A stretch of DNA of 64,000 nucleotides from Branchiibius sp. NY16-3462-2 (GCF_001594145.1 NZ_LVCF01000035.1:315900-379899), one strand, 5' to 3'; numbered from the stretch's first letter, positions 42,354 through 55,584 are shown. The notes: a model not told the origin generated them from the letters alone. Made by a program: numbers and translations.

Positions 42354-43502
42354 ATGCGGTTCTTGCACACCTCCGACTGGCACCTGGGACGCTCGTTCCA
42401 CGGGGCCGGACTGCGGGCTGCGCATGAGCTGTATCTGGATCATCTGGTCTCGCTCGCGCGGTCCGAGCGGGTGGATGCGGTGCTGGTGTCCGGCGACATC
42501 TACGACCGGGCCATCCCCTCGCCGGAGACGGTGGCGCTGCTCGACGACGCGTTGAGCCGGTTGCTCTCCACGGGGGCCACGATCATCGTCACCAGCGGCA
42601 ACCACGACTCCGCGGTGCGCCTCGGATTCGGCGCCCGGATGCTGGAGACCGCGGGCCTGCACATCCGCTCCCAGGTGTCCTCGGTGGGCCGGCCGATCCC
42701 GGTGGGCGACGGCTTCGTGGTGCCGGTGCCCTACCTGGACCCGGCGGGAGTCGCAGACTCCCTGGGCGCCGCCGAACGCACCCACGCGGCGGTCCTGCGC
42801 GCTGCCCTGACCGACCTGCCCTCCTGCGACGGACCGACGGTGGCCATGGCGCATACGTTCGTCACCGGGGCCACCTCCAGCGACTCGGAGCGGGACATCA
42901 GCGTCGGCGGGTTGGCGGCCGTGCCCGCCGCCGTCTTCGACCGCTTCGACTACGCCGCCCTCGGCCACCTGCACCGACCGCAGACGGTGACCGACTCCGT
43001 GGTCTATTGCGGGTCGCCGGTGGCCATGTCGTTCAGCGAGGCCGACCAGGTCAAGGGGACCGAACTGGTCACGATCGCCGACGGTGTTCTCACCCGTGAG
43101 ACCGTGCCCGCTCCGGTCGAGCGCCCGGTCGTCCGGGTGCGCGGCGAGTTGGCGGACCTGTTGTCGTCATCCTCTTTCACGTACGCCGAGGGCGCCTGGT
43201 GCGAGGTCACCCTGACTGACCCGACGCGACCCCTGGGCGCCATGGACCAGGTCCGCCGGCGCTTCCCGCACACGCTCAGTCTCCAGTTCGCCTCCGGGAC
43301 AGCGGACATGTCGTCGCGTCGCGGGTATGCCGAAAAGGTCCGCGGCCGCAGCGAGTTCGAAGTGTGCTGTGGGTTCCTGGAGCATGTGCGCGGGGGAACC
43401 GGCGCAACTGACGAGGAGTCGGCGCTGCTGCGTTCGGCCCTCAACGCGGCTGCGCGCGAGGAGCGCGAGGAGCACCCTGACGAGGAGGTGCGCAGCGCAT
43501 GA
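42354..43502 (+). CDS. sbcD: exonuclease subunit SbcD
   Basis: A 382-residue Mre11-type nuclease that works with SbcC to cut DNA hairpins and process double-strand ends. Metal-binding motifs are in order: TSDWHLG (Asp8, His10), SGDIYDRA, TSGNHDS, and later AHTFVTG and GHLHRPQ. The C-terminal capping region is Arg/Glu-rich. The ATG lies six bases after TATGGT (42342-42347), another leaderless candidate. It overlaps sbcC by 4 bases (ATGA). Confidence 0.95.
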   Translation: MRFLHTSDWHLGRSFHGAGLRAAHELYLDHLVSLARSERVDAVLVSGDIYDRAIPSPETVALLDDALSRLLSTGATIIVTSGNHDSAVRLGFGARMLETAGLHIRSQVSSVGRPIPVGDGFVVPVPYLDPAGVADSLGAAERTHAAVLRAALTDLPSCDGPTVAMAHTFVTGATSSDSERDISVGGLAAVPAAVFDRFDYAALGHLHRPQTVTDSVVYCGSPVAMSFSEADQVKGTELVTIADGVLTRETVPAPVERPVVRVRGELADLLSSSSFTYAEGAWCEVTLTDPTRPLGAMDQVRRRFPHTLSLQFASGTADMSSRRGYAEKVRGRSEFEVCCGFLEHVRGGTGATDEESALLRSALNAAAREEREEHPDEEVRSA

Positions 43503-46500
43503 AGATCCATCACCTGTCCCTGTCTGCGTTCGGCCCGTTCGCCCAGACCCAGGACATCGACTTCGACGCGGTCGGTGCAGCGGGCCTGTTCCTGATCCAC
43601 GGCCGCACGGGGGCCGGCAAGTCGAGCCTGCTGGATGCGATGTGCTTCGCCCTGTTCGGCAGCATTCCGCGCCAACGGGTTTCGACGGCAGCGGTCAAGG
43701 TCGCCAGCGATCACGCACCGGGTCAGCAGCCCACGGTCAGCATGGAGTTCTCCGTGGCGGGCCGCCGGCTGCGGATCACCCGCACCGCCAGTTACGATGT
43801 CGTCGGTCGCAAGGGTCAGACCACGACGCGACGCTCCACGGTGCTCCTGGAGGAATTGCGCGCCGGTCACTGGCAGGAGCAGGCCGTCAAAGAGCAGGAG
43901 ACCGGTGAGTTCATCAAGCGCACCCTCGGTCTGGACCTGCAGCAATTCGTCCAACTCATCCTGTTGCCGCAGGGAGAGTTCGCCGCGTTCTTACGTGCCA
44001 AACCCGATGACCGCGGCGTCCTGCTGGAGCGACTGTTCGCCATCGACCGGTTCCGCGGGGTGGAGACCTGGCTGACCGAGCGTCGGTCGGTCGCTCGCAC
44101 CCGGCGCGACGAAACGGCCGTCGCGGTCGCCCGTTGCCGCGACCGGATCGACGAGGTGCTCGTGGCGAGCGGCTGCGAGGAACCGCTGCCGGACACCGAT
44201 CTTTCGTCGGCACTGTCTCTTCCATCGGCGCTGTCTTTTCCATCGGCACTGTCTCTTCCGTCGGCCCTGGCCGCCCTCCTGGAGCAGTTGGAGCAGAGCG
44301 CTACCGAGGCGATGGCGCACGCCCAGACAGCGGCTGATGCCGCGGTCACGGCGCGGCAGGCCTTCGTGGATGCGCAACAGCGTGCGGTGCGACGGGCCGA
44401 GGCGCAGGCAGCGGAGACAGAACGTGAAGCGTTGCTGGCTGCCGCACCGTCGCAGATTTCCCGACGCGCGCGGGTGGCCGCGGCCCGTCGCGCACAACAG
44501 ATCGATCCGTTCGCCGCTGCACACCGCCTTCGCTCCGGGCGCCGCGATACGTCCCGGGCCGCCTTCGAGGCGGCCGTCGCGTCGCTTCCCCCGGCACTGC
44601 GGGGTGACTCGGACACCTGGTGGCCGCGGTTGACGATCGCGCTGACCGACGGCGGTCAGCCCCTGGTCGGCCTGCCCCAGTTGGCTGCATCGTTGCAGCG
44701 GGCGACTGAACGCCGGGAGCAGTTGCGCGGTGACGAGACCGCCGCTGCCGCGCGGGTGTCTTCACTCCAGGCACGGCAGACCGAGACGTTGACCGCGCAG
44801 ACTGCGTTGCGCGACGTGACGGCTGAATCGGAAGCCGTTACGGCTCAGTGGAACTCGATCACCGCCACGATGGGTGTGCTGAGCAAACTGTCCGCCGTTG
44901 CCACCGCGGTCGCAAGCGAACGCGCGTCGTGCGAATCGGCGGTGCGTGCCGCCGCGGTTGCGCAAGCAGCCAGCGCTGGTGCCCGGACCGACCTCGATCG
45001 GTTGCGTGCTGACCGGCTGGCTGGCATCGCCGCGGAACTCGGAGCCGAGCTCGAGACCGGAGTTCCCTGCCCGGTCTGCGGATCGGCGCAGCACCCCTGC
45101 CCTGCAGCTGCGACCGCTGACGCAGTGACCGCTGACGACGTCTCGGCGGCCGCAGCGGTGGCGGATCGCGCGGCGGCCGACGCGGCGACCGCCGATCAGG
45201 CCCTGGCCGCCGCACGCGCCCGGTTGAGCACCCTGGAGGCGCAATGGGCGACCGCGCACGACGACCTGCCCGAGTGGGGTGCGGTCAGCTTGTGGTTGCC
45301 GGCGAAGGTCGTGTCGGCCGCGGGTTCGCTCTGGTCGGCCGCGTCGCCGCTGGCCCCGCACCTCATCGACGAGTTGACCTCGACGGTGGGGACAGCACAG
45401 CACGCTGCCGCCGACGAGGTCGAACGCGTGAGACAGGCCGCTGACCAACTGGCCGATCTGGCGCAGACCGCTGACCTGCTGACCGCCGAACTGTCTGCCG
45501 CGACCGCCGAAGTCGTCACCGTGCGAGCCCGCATCGCCGACACCGACACCGAGATCGCCGAGGTCTCACACGCCATCGATACCGGCCGGCGGCAGCACGC
45601 CGACGCCTGCCCCTGCGGTAGCGACGCCGACGGACACGCTGTTGTCATGACGGCTGTTGATGACGTCGTGCGCTTGCTGGACGCGGCGGCCGCTGACAAG
45701 GTGCTGGCTGACGAAGCAGCCGCCGACCTCGCCGCGGCCTTGGCAACCCAGCACTTCGTATCGGTCGACGAGTACGACGAGTCTCGTTGCAGTACAGAGG
45801 AACTCGCTGCTCTCGAAGCTGGTATCGCCGACTACGACGCGCGCCTGCAGGCTACGACCGCCGTGCTCGAACTCCCAGCGGTCGTGGCCGCGTGCGCCGC
45901 ACCGCCGGACGATCTCGACGCGTTACAGACCGCCGCCGCCTCTGCGGAGGACCGTGCCAACAACGACCGGGCGGCGGCGACCGGACTCGAAACGACGGTC
46001 ACCCGGCTCCGAACCTTGTCCGCTGACCTCGGGACGGTGCACTCGGCGTACGTTGCGGCCGAACGTGACTTCGCCACGGTCGCGGCGCTCGCCGACACGG
46101 TCAATGGGGCGGGCGAGGACAACGAGTTGCGGATGCGGCTGTCCGCGTACGTGCTGGCCGCCCGGCTCGAGTCGGTGACCACGTTCGCCAACGAGCGGCT
46201 GAGCGCGATGAGCGACGGGCGGTTCACCCTCGAGCACAGTGACGCCCGGGCCAAGCACGGCGCGCGCAGCGGACTCGGACTGGTGGTCAGGGACGCCTGG
46301 ACCGGGCAGACCCGTGACACAGCAACTCTCTCGGGCGGAGAGTCCTTCATGGCATCGCTGTCGCTGGCCCTCGGATTGGGAGATGCGGTGCTCGCGGAGA
46401 CCGGTGGGCGCCCGCTGGAAACCCTGCTGGTCGACGAAGGATTCGGTTCGCTGGACCAGGACACACTGGACCGGGTGCTTCAGGTGCTGGACGAGTTGCG

Positions 46501-46633
46501 GGCCGGTGATCGCGTCGTCGGGATCGTCAGTCACGTCCCTGACCTGCGGCAACGCATCCCCACCCAGCTTGAGGTGCAGCGCTCCGAAGCAGGTTCGAGC
46601 GTCCGGATGCGGGACGGAGCCAGCGCGGCATAG
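43499..46633 (+). CDS. sbcC: exonuclease subunit SbcC
   Basis: A 1044-residue Rad50-type ATPase. Walker A is HGRTGAGKSS (Lys41), the zinc-hook CPVCG is at Cys524 and Cys527 between two long Ala/Glu/Arg-rich coiled coils, signature SGGESFMASLSLALGL, and Walker B LLVDEGFGSLD. The arrangement is normal. Oddities are a 24-residue in-frame LPSALS repeat at residues 235-258 in the first coiled coil, and an extra cysteine pair (CPCGSD) downstream of the hook. It is coupled to sbcD. Confidence 0.95.
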   Translation: MKIHHLSLSAFGPFAQTQDIDFDAVGAAGLFLIHGRTGAGKSSLLDAMCFALFGSIPRQRVSTAAVKVASDHAPGQQPTVSMEFSVAGRRLRITRTASYDVVGRKGQTTTRRSTVLLEELRAGHWQEQAVKEQETGEFIKRTLGLDLQQFVQLILLPQGEFAAFLRAKPDDRGVLLERLFAIDRFRGVETWLTERRSVARTRRDETAVAVARCRDRIDEVLVASGCEEPLPDTDLSSALSLPSALSFPSALSLPSALAALLEQLEQSATEAMAHAQTAADAAVTARQAFVDAQQRAVRRAEAQAAETEREALLAAAPSQISRRARVAAARRAQQIDPFAAAHRLRSGRRDTSRAAFEAAVASLPPALRGDSDTWWPRLTIALTDGGQPLVGLPQLAASLQRATERREQLRGDETAAAARVSSLQARQTETLTAQTALRDVTAESEAVTAQWNSITATMGVLSKLSAVATAVASERASCESAVRAAAVAQAASAGARTDLDRLRADRLAGIAAELGAELETGVPCPVCGSAQHPCPAAATADAVTADDVSAAAAVADRAAADAATADQALAAARARLSTLEAQWATAHDDLPEWGAVSLWLPAKVVSAAGSLWSAASPLAPHLIDELTSTVGTAQHAAADEVERVRQAADQLADLAQTADLLTAELSAATAEVVTVRARIADTDTEIAEVSHAIDTGRRQHADACPCGSDADGHAVVMTAVDDVVRLLDAAAADKVLADEAAADLAAALATQHFVSVDEYDESRCSTEELAALEAGIADYDARLQATTAVLELPAVVAACAAPPDDLDALQTAAASAEDRANNDRAAATGLETTVTRLRTLSADLGTVHSAYVAAERDFATVAALADTVNGAGEDNELRMRLSAYVLAARLESVTTFANERLSAMSDGRFTLEHSDARAKHGARSGLGLVVRDAWTGQTRDTATLSGGESFMASLSLALGLGDAVLAETGGRPLETLLVDEGFGSLDQDTLDRVLQVLDELRAGDRVVGIVSHVPDLRQRIPTQLEVQRSEAGSSVRMRDGASAA
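44201..44272 (+). repeat. four tandem 18-bp units inside sbcC
   Basis: Units start at 44201, 44219, 44237 and 44255 and encode LSSALS, LPSALS, FPSALS and LPSALA. The DNA copies differ at few positions (for example CTCTTCCATCGGCGCTGT versus CTTTTCCATCGGCACTGT), so expansion is recent or maintained. The period keeps the frame. Confidence 0.9.
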
Positions 46634-46657
46634 CTGCCTCGGTGCGATAATTCCGCC

Positions 46658-47878
46658 GTGCCCCGCGATATCCGACAGTCCAAGAAGCTCCAGCATGTCC
46701 GCTACGACGTGCGTGGTCCGATTCTCGTCGAGGCCGAGCGGTTGGAGGCCGAGGGGCACCGCATCCTGAAGCTGAACATCGGTAACCCTGCCCCGTTCGG
46801 GTTCGAGGCACCCGAAACCATCCTGCAGGACATGGTCCACCACTTGCCGAACGCGCAGGGATACAGCGACTCCCGGGGGATCTACTCGGCCCGTACGGCG
46901 GTCGCCAACTTCTACCAGGCTGAGGGACTGACCGACGTGCGCGTCGAGGACGTCTTCATCGGCAACGGCGTCAGCGAGATGATCTCGCTGGTCCTGCAGG
47001 CATTCGTCGACGACGGCAACGAGATCCTGGTGCCGGCACCGGACTACCCGCTGTGGACCGGCGCTGTCGCTCTCGCGGGCGGGACGCCGGTGCACTACCG
47101 CTGCGACGAAGCCGACGGCTGGAACCCCGATCTGGACGACATCGAGTCGAAGATCACCGAGAACACCCACGCGCTGGTGGTGATCAACCCGAACAATCCG
47201 ACCGGCGCGGTCTACTCCCCCGAGATCCTCCAGGGCTTGGCTGACATCGCCCGACGCCACGATCTGGTCATCTTCGCCGACGAGATCTACGAGAAGATCC
47301 TGTTCGACGGCGCCGTCCACCATCACATGGCGGCGTTCGCCGGGGAGGACGTGCTCTGCCTGACCTTCAGTGGATTGTCGAAGGCCTACCGGGTTGCCGG
47401 CTTCCGCAGCGGCTGGGTGACCATCACCGGTCCGCGGCGTCGGGCTACCGACTTCCTCGAAGGTCTGACGCTGCTGGCCAACATGCGTATGTGCGCGAAT
47501 GTCCCTGCGCAACATGCGATTCAGACGGCACTCGGCGGCTACCAGTCGATCAACGATCTGCTGCTTCCGGGTGGGCGGCTGTTGGAGCAGCGCAACGTTG
47601 CTTACGACATGCTGAACGCCATTCCCGGTGTTTCGTGCGTGAAACCGATGGGGGCGCTCTACTGCTTCCCGCGCCTGGACCCGCAGGTCTACCCGATTGC
47701 GGACGACGAGAAGTTCGTGATCGACCTGCTGCGGGAGACCAAGATCCTGGTCACTCACGGCACCGGGTTCAACTGGCCCGATCCGGACCACTTCCGGTTG
47801 GTGACCCTGCCACCGGTCGAAGACCTCACCGAAGCGCTGACCCGGATCGGCGACTACCTGGCGACCATTCGGGTCTGA
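46658..47878 (+). CDS. AlaA-type PLP-dependent aminotransferase
   Basis: A 406-residue class I aminotransferase. It resembles E. coli AlaA (glutamate-pyruvate transaminase): KLNIGNPAPFGFEAP, GYSDSRGIYSAR, the substrate segment INPNNPTGAVYS, and the PLP lysine in FSGLSKAYRVAGFRSGW. Likely role is alanine synthesis from pyruvate and glutamate. The GTG start follows GATAAT (46646-46651) by six bases with no ribosome-binding site, indicating a leaderless mRNA. Confidence 0.92.
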   Translation: MPRDIRQSKKLQHVRYDVRGPILVEAERLEAEGHRILKLNIGNPAPFGFEAPETILQDMVHHLPNAQGYSDSRGIYSARTAVANFYQAEGLTDVRVEDVFIGNGVSEMISLVLQAFVDDGNEILVPAPDYPLWTGAVALAGGTPVHYRCDEADGWNPDLDDIESKITENTHALVVINPNNPTGAVYSPEILQGLADIARRHDLVIFADEIYEKILFDGAVHHHMAAFAGEDVLCLTFSGLSKAYRVAGFRSGWVTITGPRRRATDFLEGLTLLANMRMCANVPAQHAIQTALGGYQSINDLLLPGGRLLEQRNVAYDMLNAIPGVSCVKPMGALYCFPRLDPQVYPIADDEKFVIDLLRETKILVTHGTGFNWPDPDHFRLVTLPPVEDLTEALTRIGDYLATIRV

Positions 47879-47924
47879 CGCCTGACCTGACCTTCAGATC
47901 ACCGCGCCGATAGCCGCTGTCGAC

Positions 47925-48608
47925 ATGACCGCCGCCGATGTGCCGGCCGTCGAGGTCCTGGTCGAGCACATCCGCCACGAATTGCGAGCGGCGGCAGACC
48001 CCTCGTTGGCCCCCGGGCAGCAGCGCTACATGAAGTCGGCCATGCCCTATCTCGGGGTTCGGGTGCCCGCTGCCCGACGGATCGCGCGAGCGGCTGCCTG
48101 CGACATCACCGACCCGGTCGCGATCCGCGCCGCAGCGCGACGACTGTGGGACGAGGCAAGTCACCGGGAGGAACGGTACGCGGCCCTTGCCCTTCTCGCG
48201 ACCAAAACCGTTGCTGGACAAGTTGATTCGCTGCCAGTGGTCGAGCACTTCATCCGAACCGGGCAATGGTGGGACTACGTCGATGAGGCGGCACACCGAC
48301 TGCGGGAGCTGCTCGATGCCGGGACGGCCGACATGCCTGACCTTCTGCGGGCGTGGAGCCGGGATGAAGACTTCTGGATCCGACGCGCAGCCATCATCGC
48401 GCAGCTGAACCGCGGTGACGGCACCGATCTCACACTGCTCGCCGACGTCATCGAGCCCAATCGCGACGACCCCGAGTTCTTCATCCGCAAAGCGATCGGC
48501 TGGGCGTTGCGTGATGCTGCTCGTGCCCATCCCGAGTGGGTGCGCACCTATCTGGCCAGGCACGACCTTTCCCCGCTCAGCCGCCGGGAAGCGGCCAAGC
48601 ACCTATAG
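47925..48608 (+). CDS. DNA alkylation repair protein (AlkD-like HEAT-repeat glycosylase)
   Basis: A 227-residue all-helical protein. QQRYMKSAMPYLGVRVPAARRIARAA, WDEASHREERYAALALL, TGQWWDYVDEAAHRL and EDFWIRRAAIIAQL are the HEAT-like repeats of AlkC/AlkD glycosylases, and the Trp and Asp in WWDYVD are active-site residues of AlkD. It would excise positively charged N3- and N7-alkyl purines. It stands next to the aminotransferase gene without overlap, and its stop is 19 bases from the convergent HNH gene. Confidence 0.9.
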   Translation: MTAADVPAVEVLVEHIRHELRAAADPSLAPGQQRYMKSAMPYLGVRVPAARRIARAAACDITDPVAIRAAARRLWDEASHREERYAALALLATKTVAGQVDSLPVVEHFIRTGQWWDYVDEAAHRLRELLDAGTADMPDLLRAWSRDEDFWIRRAAIIAQLNRGDGTDLTLLADVIEPNRDDPEFFIRKAIGWALRDAARAHPEWVRTYLARHDLSPLSRREAAKHL

Positions 48609-48627
48609 CGCCAACCCCTCGCGCCGA

Positions 48628-49974
48628 TCACGGGTCGTCACCACCCGCGGCCCGCCGGATGGCCCAGCTCCACTCCAGATCAACCAGGTACTGCTCGTAC
48701 GGTGACCAGGTCTGCGACGGCTGGCACGCGGCAGGAGGGCGAGTACTCGCTTCGAGTCCCCCACTGCTCACCAGCACCTCGCTGGCGGTACCGGTCACCT
48801 GCCACGCTGGGTGTTCCTTGACGAGATTGCAGTGTTGACAGTCCCCCTCGGCATTCGAGGCGCTGGTCGGCCCACCCTTCGCGTGGGAGGTGATGTGATC
48901 TATCTCGGTAATAGCAGCACCGCACCAGGGCGTACGACATCGCCGATCACGCCACCGCACGAACTCACGGAGCAAGCCGCGGAAGAACCGACTCCTACTC
49001 TCCATCCCCACCAACTGGCCGGTGGCCGGGTGGACGAACAGTCGGCGTACGTCGATCCCGTCCTCATGCTGGGAGAGCACCTCGCGGACTTCCCCCGCCG
49101 GCAGCGGGCCGTAACCGGGCAGATAGCCCGGTTCCTTACCCGAGGTCAGGGCGTCGATGGGGACGAGCAGATTCACCGTGACATCCACCGGCTGCGTCAA
49201 TGGATCGCGACCCGAGATCCGCTGCACCAGCAGGTCGGCCGTCCATTGACGGTGCGTGCGCACCGGCTCCCAATCGGGCCGCGGCTCTCGCTTGGCCGTG
49301 GTCGCCGACTTCCGCAATGCCTCCAAGCACGCCCGACCTTCGACAGCAGGCAGGAAGGCGGACAGGTGCGCCATCCCGTCCCGGGCTGCCCGCAGGCTCA
49401 CGTGTCGATCAGCGCGGGCTGCTTCCGCACGACGGGCCGCTAGCTCGGGATCGACCCGGTGCGCCGCTGAGCGTACGTCGTCGGCGAGGTGCCGGTCCGA
49501 CGTGCGCCCAAAGGTTTCAGAGACGCGCTCGATCACCAGGTCGCGGTCCTCGGGTACGAGGCCATCAGTCTCCCGGCGGATGATCCCGGCCTGCTCCTCG
49601 TTCAACTCACCCGTCCGCATCGCCTCGCGCACCGGCTCGGACGCCACCGTGAGATGGGCGATGCGCAGAAGCCGACCGGCCTGCACCGGGGAACGACGCC
49701 GTGCGAGCCCGAGTTGGGCGGCAACCAGCCGATCGGTGTGGCTCGGATTGACGAAGCCGCGACGGACGTCTTCGTCAGCCTGCTGCCGGTGCAGCGCGAC
49801 GGTGACGTCCGCCTGGCGGGCCGTCAGGGTGTTCTTGAGATCCTCCAAGCACCGGACGATCTCCCAGGTCGGCTCATTAAGCAAAACATCGCCGATCCAC
49901 TCCTGGAAACCGCGCACTACCGAAGGCACGTCGGACGCTGCGTCCGGGGCCTTCTCGAGGGCGGTCTGACTCAT
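48628..49974 (-). CDS. DUF222 and HNH-endonuclease domain protein
   Basis: A 448-residue protein with an N-terminal DUF222 helical region (about residues 25-330) and a C-terminal HNH motif: CRTPWCGAAITEIDHITSH, GGPTSASNAEGDCQHCNLVKE. Such proteins occur in many copies per actinobacterial genome and include homing-like 13E12 repeat proteins of M. tuberculosis; their role is unclear. The HNH residues and paired cysteines are intact. TAGTGT (49982-49987) lies seven bases before the ATG (leaderless). No intein or intron context is seen. Confidence 0.88.
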   Translation of the reverse strand: MSQTALEKAPDAASDVPSVVRGFQEWIGDVLLNEPTWEIVRCLEDLKNTLTARQADVTVALHRQQADEDVRRGFVNPSHTDRLVAAQLGLARRRSPVQAGRLLRIAHLTVASEPVREAMRTGELNEEQAGIIRRETDGLVPEDRDLVIERVSETFGRTSDRHLADDVRSAAHRVDPELAARRAEAARADRHVSLRAARDGMAHLSAFLPAVEGRACLEALRKSATTAKREPRPDWEPVRTHRQWTADLLVQRISGRDPLTQPVDVTVNLLVPIDALTSGKEPGYLPGYGPLPAGEVREVLSQHEDGIDVRRLFVHPATGQLVGMESRSRFFRGLLREFVRWRDRRCRTPWCGAAITEIDHITSHAKGGPTSASNAEGDCQHCNLVKEHPAWQVTGTASEVLVSSGGLEASTRPPAACQPSQTWSPYEQYLVDLEWSWAIRRAAGGDDP

Positions 49975-50025
49975 GTTTCAGACACTAGGGGCGACCACCG
50001 ACAGCCTCCGCGGAACCGAGAGCTG

Positions 50026-51075
50026 CTAGCTGCGCGAGCCCACCACGGGCAGCGGCGCGACAGGAAACCGACCGGTGATCGCGTCGGCCAATTGAACTGC
50101 GGTAGAGCGCCATTGGGGAAACGCATTACTCCGAGTCAGAGCGTCCAACGAGTGCACGATCCGGTCCGGCACCGGCGGCGCAGGACGATCTGCCCGTTCC
50201 GGCCATCCCGTCGAGAGAGTAGGCAGCAACCAGCTGATCGACAACCAGCGCCAGGCATCGGCCGCCACCTCGACGTCATTGCGTACGGCGCGCCACAGGC
50301 CCTCGTCGCACTCAAAGACCTGACGCCACCGCTCGAGTGCCGACCACCCCAACCCCGGCGGCAGGCGCCAGGCACACCAACACGACGGCCACGGGACCAG
50401 GAGATAGGCCAGGTCCCACGCGAGGTGGCGGATGGTCGCGAACTCCAGATCGAGAAAGAACGCACCGTCGTCGGTCAACAGGTTGTTGTCCGGACACATG
50501 TCACCTGCCGACAAGACCTCCAGCGGCGTCTCGAATGAGTCTGTCACGTCACGCAACTCAGCAAATCCATGACGTACGTCGATCCCCAGGTCGGCCGCTT
50601 GCGTCACCAGGTCTACGGCGGCTTCGTCGAGTAGGCCGGGCATGTAGTCCGCGAGGGAGTCCGGTGCCCCGGCCCGCGCCTCGAGTCCGGCACGATGGAA
50701 CCGCGCCAATCCGGTCACCCACGCGAGCACCGCACGCCGGGTCAGTAGCGGATCACCGGTCAGCATCTGGGAGGCGAGATGCGGATGGTCACCGAGGTCA
50801 GACATGACGAGAAGCCCCGCTGAGTGCGCCACTAACGTGGGCGCGACTGGCGACCCAACTGACGAAAACGCCTCCAGCGCAGCAACTTCGGGTGACGGCT
50901 CCGAAACAAGCCGGCGCTTGGCGACGACCGTTCCGGCGTCAGCCGAGGATCGACGCAGTCGCAGCACCAGATGTCGTGATCCGCTTGGTAGCGGCTCGCC
51001 GACGAGGACCAGCGGCTCGCCGAGCAACGTCGATGCGAGGTCAACGGTCTCCTGAACCTGGCTGGTCGAGGTCAC
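50026..51075 (-). CDS. phosphotransferase (APH-like) family protein with a modified catalytic loop
   Basis: A 349-residue protein of the aminoglycoside-phosphotransferase/choline-kinase fold. The catalytic loop reads LSAGDMCPDNNLL: Asp and Asn are kept but the usual His of HGD is Ala. The metal-binding aspartate is in FFLDLEFATIRHLAWDLAYL. VVAKRRL gives the ATP lysine. The GTG at 51075 is chosen because it overlaps the hydrolase stop by 4 bases (GTGA) and the longer upstream frame is a shadow. It is the third gene of the riboswitch-headed gcvP run. Substrate unknown. Confidence 0.78.
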   Translation of the reverse strand: MTSTSQVQETVDLASTLLGEPLVLVGEPLPSGSRHLVLRLRRSSADAGTVVAKRRLVSEPSPEVAALEAFSSVGSPVAPTLVAHSAGLLVMSDLGDHPHLASQMLTGDPLLTRRAVLAWVTGLARFHRAGLEARAGAPDSLADYMPGLLDEAAVDLVTQAADLGIDVRHGFAELRDVTDSFETPLEVLSAGDMCPDNNLLTDDGAFFLDLEFATIRHLAWDLAYLLVPWPSCWCAWRLPPGLGWSALERWRQVFECDEGLWRAVRNDVEVAADAWRWLSISWLLPTLSTGWPERADRPAPPVPDRIVHSLDALTRSNAFPQWRSTAVQLADAITGRFPVAPLPVVGSRS

Positions 51076-51822
51076 CGCGCCAACGTTGCCACAAGCCAGT
51101 CTGTGGTGACAGCCAATAACCGGCTCGCAGCGGAGGAAGGCGACAACACGTTGAAGATGTGATCGACATCCGGGATCTCGACCAACGTCCGGTGCGGGAC
51201 CCCCTCGACGAGCCGAGCGGATGCGGCGGGCAGGACGACCGTGTCCGCGGAACCGCAGACGGCCAGCACCGGGGCTGTGAGTCGCGCTGCTGCCGCAGCG
51301 AGGTCCATCGCCCGGAACTCCTCGAGCCACTGCCGGGAGAACTCGAACGTGCGATACCCGAGATCGATGACGGCAGACGGTGCCCCATCAGCAAGCAGCC
51401 CGGGGAACGCACCCAACAACTCCGAGGGCGTCAGCACACCGGCGGACCAGGTCACCAACCCGGCAACCGACGGATCACTCGCCGCGAGCAGCAACGCGAT
51501 CATGCCGCCCTGGGACATACCCAGGACCGCCACCCGATCTGCCGCGACCGACGGCTGCGCGCGCAACCAGGTCAGTGCCGCAGCCGCATCCTCAAGCTCC
51601 GAGGTCACCGTGAAATCCGTCTGCGGACGTGAGCTAGCGCCACAGCCAGCGAAATCGATTCGGAGAGAGGCAATTCCGTGGGCAGCGAGACTCTCACTCA
51701 GCCGAACGAAGAGGCGACCTACCTCGTCGCGTTCACTCGCCGTACCGTGCAGCAACAGCACCGCCGGCGACGCGGAGGTGCCGGGCGACACGAAGTCACC
51801 CGGCACCGAACCGATCTGGACC

Positions 51823-51830
<8 letters not shown>
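51072..51830 (-). CDS. alpha/beta hydrolase
   Basis: A 252-residue hydrolase with LLLHGTASERDE (oxyanion region), SLRIDFAGCGASSR, nucleophile elbow VLGMSQGG, acid in AVCGSADTVV and histidine in IPDVDHIFN. No signal peptide. The fold is close to dienelactone-hydrolase or X-Pro-peptidase-like esterases acting on small molecules. It overlaps gcvP by 8 bases upstream and the phosphotransferase gene by 4 downstream, so it should be translated from the glycine-responsive transcript. Confidence 0.85.
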
Positions 51831-54663
<2,833 letters not shown>

Positions 54664-54730
54664 GACAGTCCTGAGGGTCGAGACGAACGCAGACGTACGG
54701 CGTCTCCCCCTCTGTCAGCGCATGACCTTC

Positions 54731-54825
54731 AGAGCAGCCTCTTCCGGATGGTCCTGGTGCCTGAGAGGTTCTGGGGAGAGTTGCCCCGTCGGCGCTTCCC
54801 TATCGGAAGCTCTCCCACCCGGCGT
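54731..54825 (-). promoter_or_regulatory. glycine riboswitch (gcvT class) upstream of gcvP
   Basis: On the minus strand the leader reads GGGTGGGAGAGC (54820-54809), then CGCCGACGGGGCAA, ACTCTCCCC, AACCTCTCAGGCA and CAGGACC, the conserved core of a glycine aptamer, with GGGAGAG pairing to CTCTCCC. Only one full aptamer is seen; the later GACAGAGGGGGAG may form the partner stem of a singlet type. A TATACT -10 box (54840-54845) sits just upstream. Glycine should turn on gcvP and the coupled downstream genes. Confidence 0.9.
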
Positions 54826-54861
54826 CGAAAGCTGCCCCGAGTATACCGACGTGGGACAACC

Positions 54862-55458
<597 letters not shown>

Positions 55459-55584
55459 GGCTACCTCCGGAGTTCTGTACTGGTTGCTGGTCAAAGCTAT
55501 GGCCGGGCCACCCACCGGTCAACGAGGCGCCCCGGCGTGTCGCGGGTGCTCGTCGTACCATAAAGCTCGACATGAGGGTTATAC

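Noticed and set aside
45923..47791. 622-codon minus-strand open frame over sbcC and the aminotransferase gene
   Set aside because: Antisense to two conserved genes and without any recognisable domain or ribosome-binding site.
48628..49974. HNH gene as a homing endonuclease in an intron or intein
   Set aside because: No interrupted host gene, no splice motifs; it is a free-standing DUF222-HNH gene common in actinobacteria.
54680..54730. Second complete glycine aptamer in tandem
   Set aside because: Only a partial stem-like segment (GACAGAGGGGGAG) is visible; the conserved core is not repeated.
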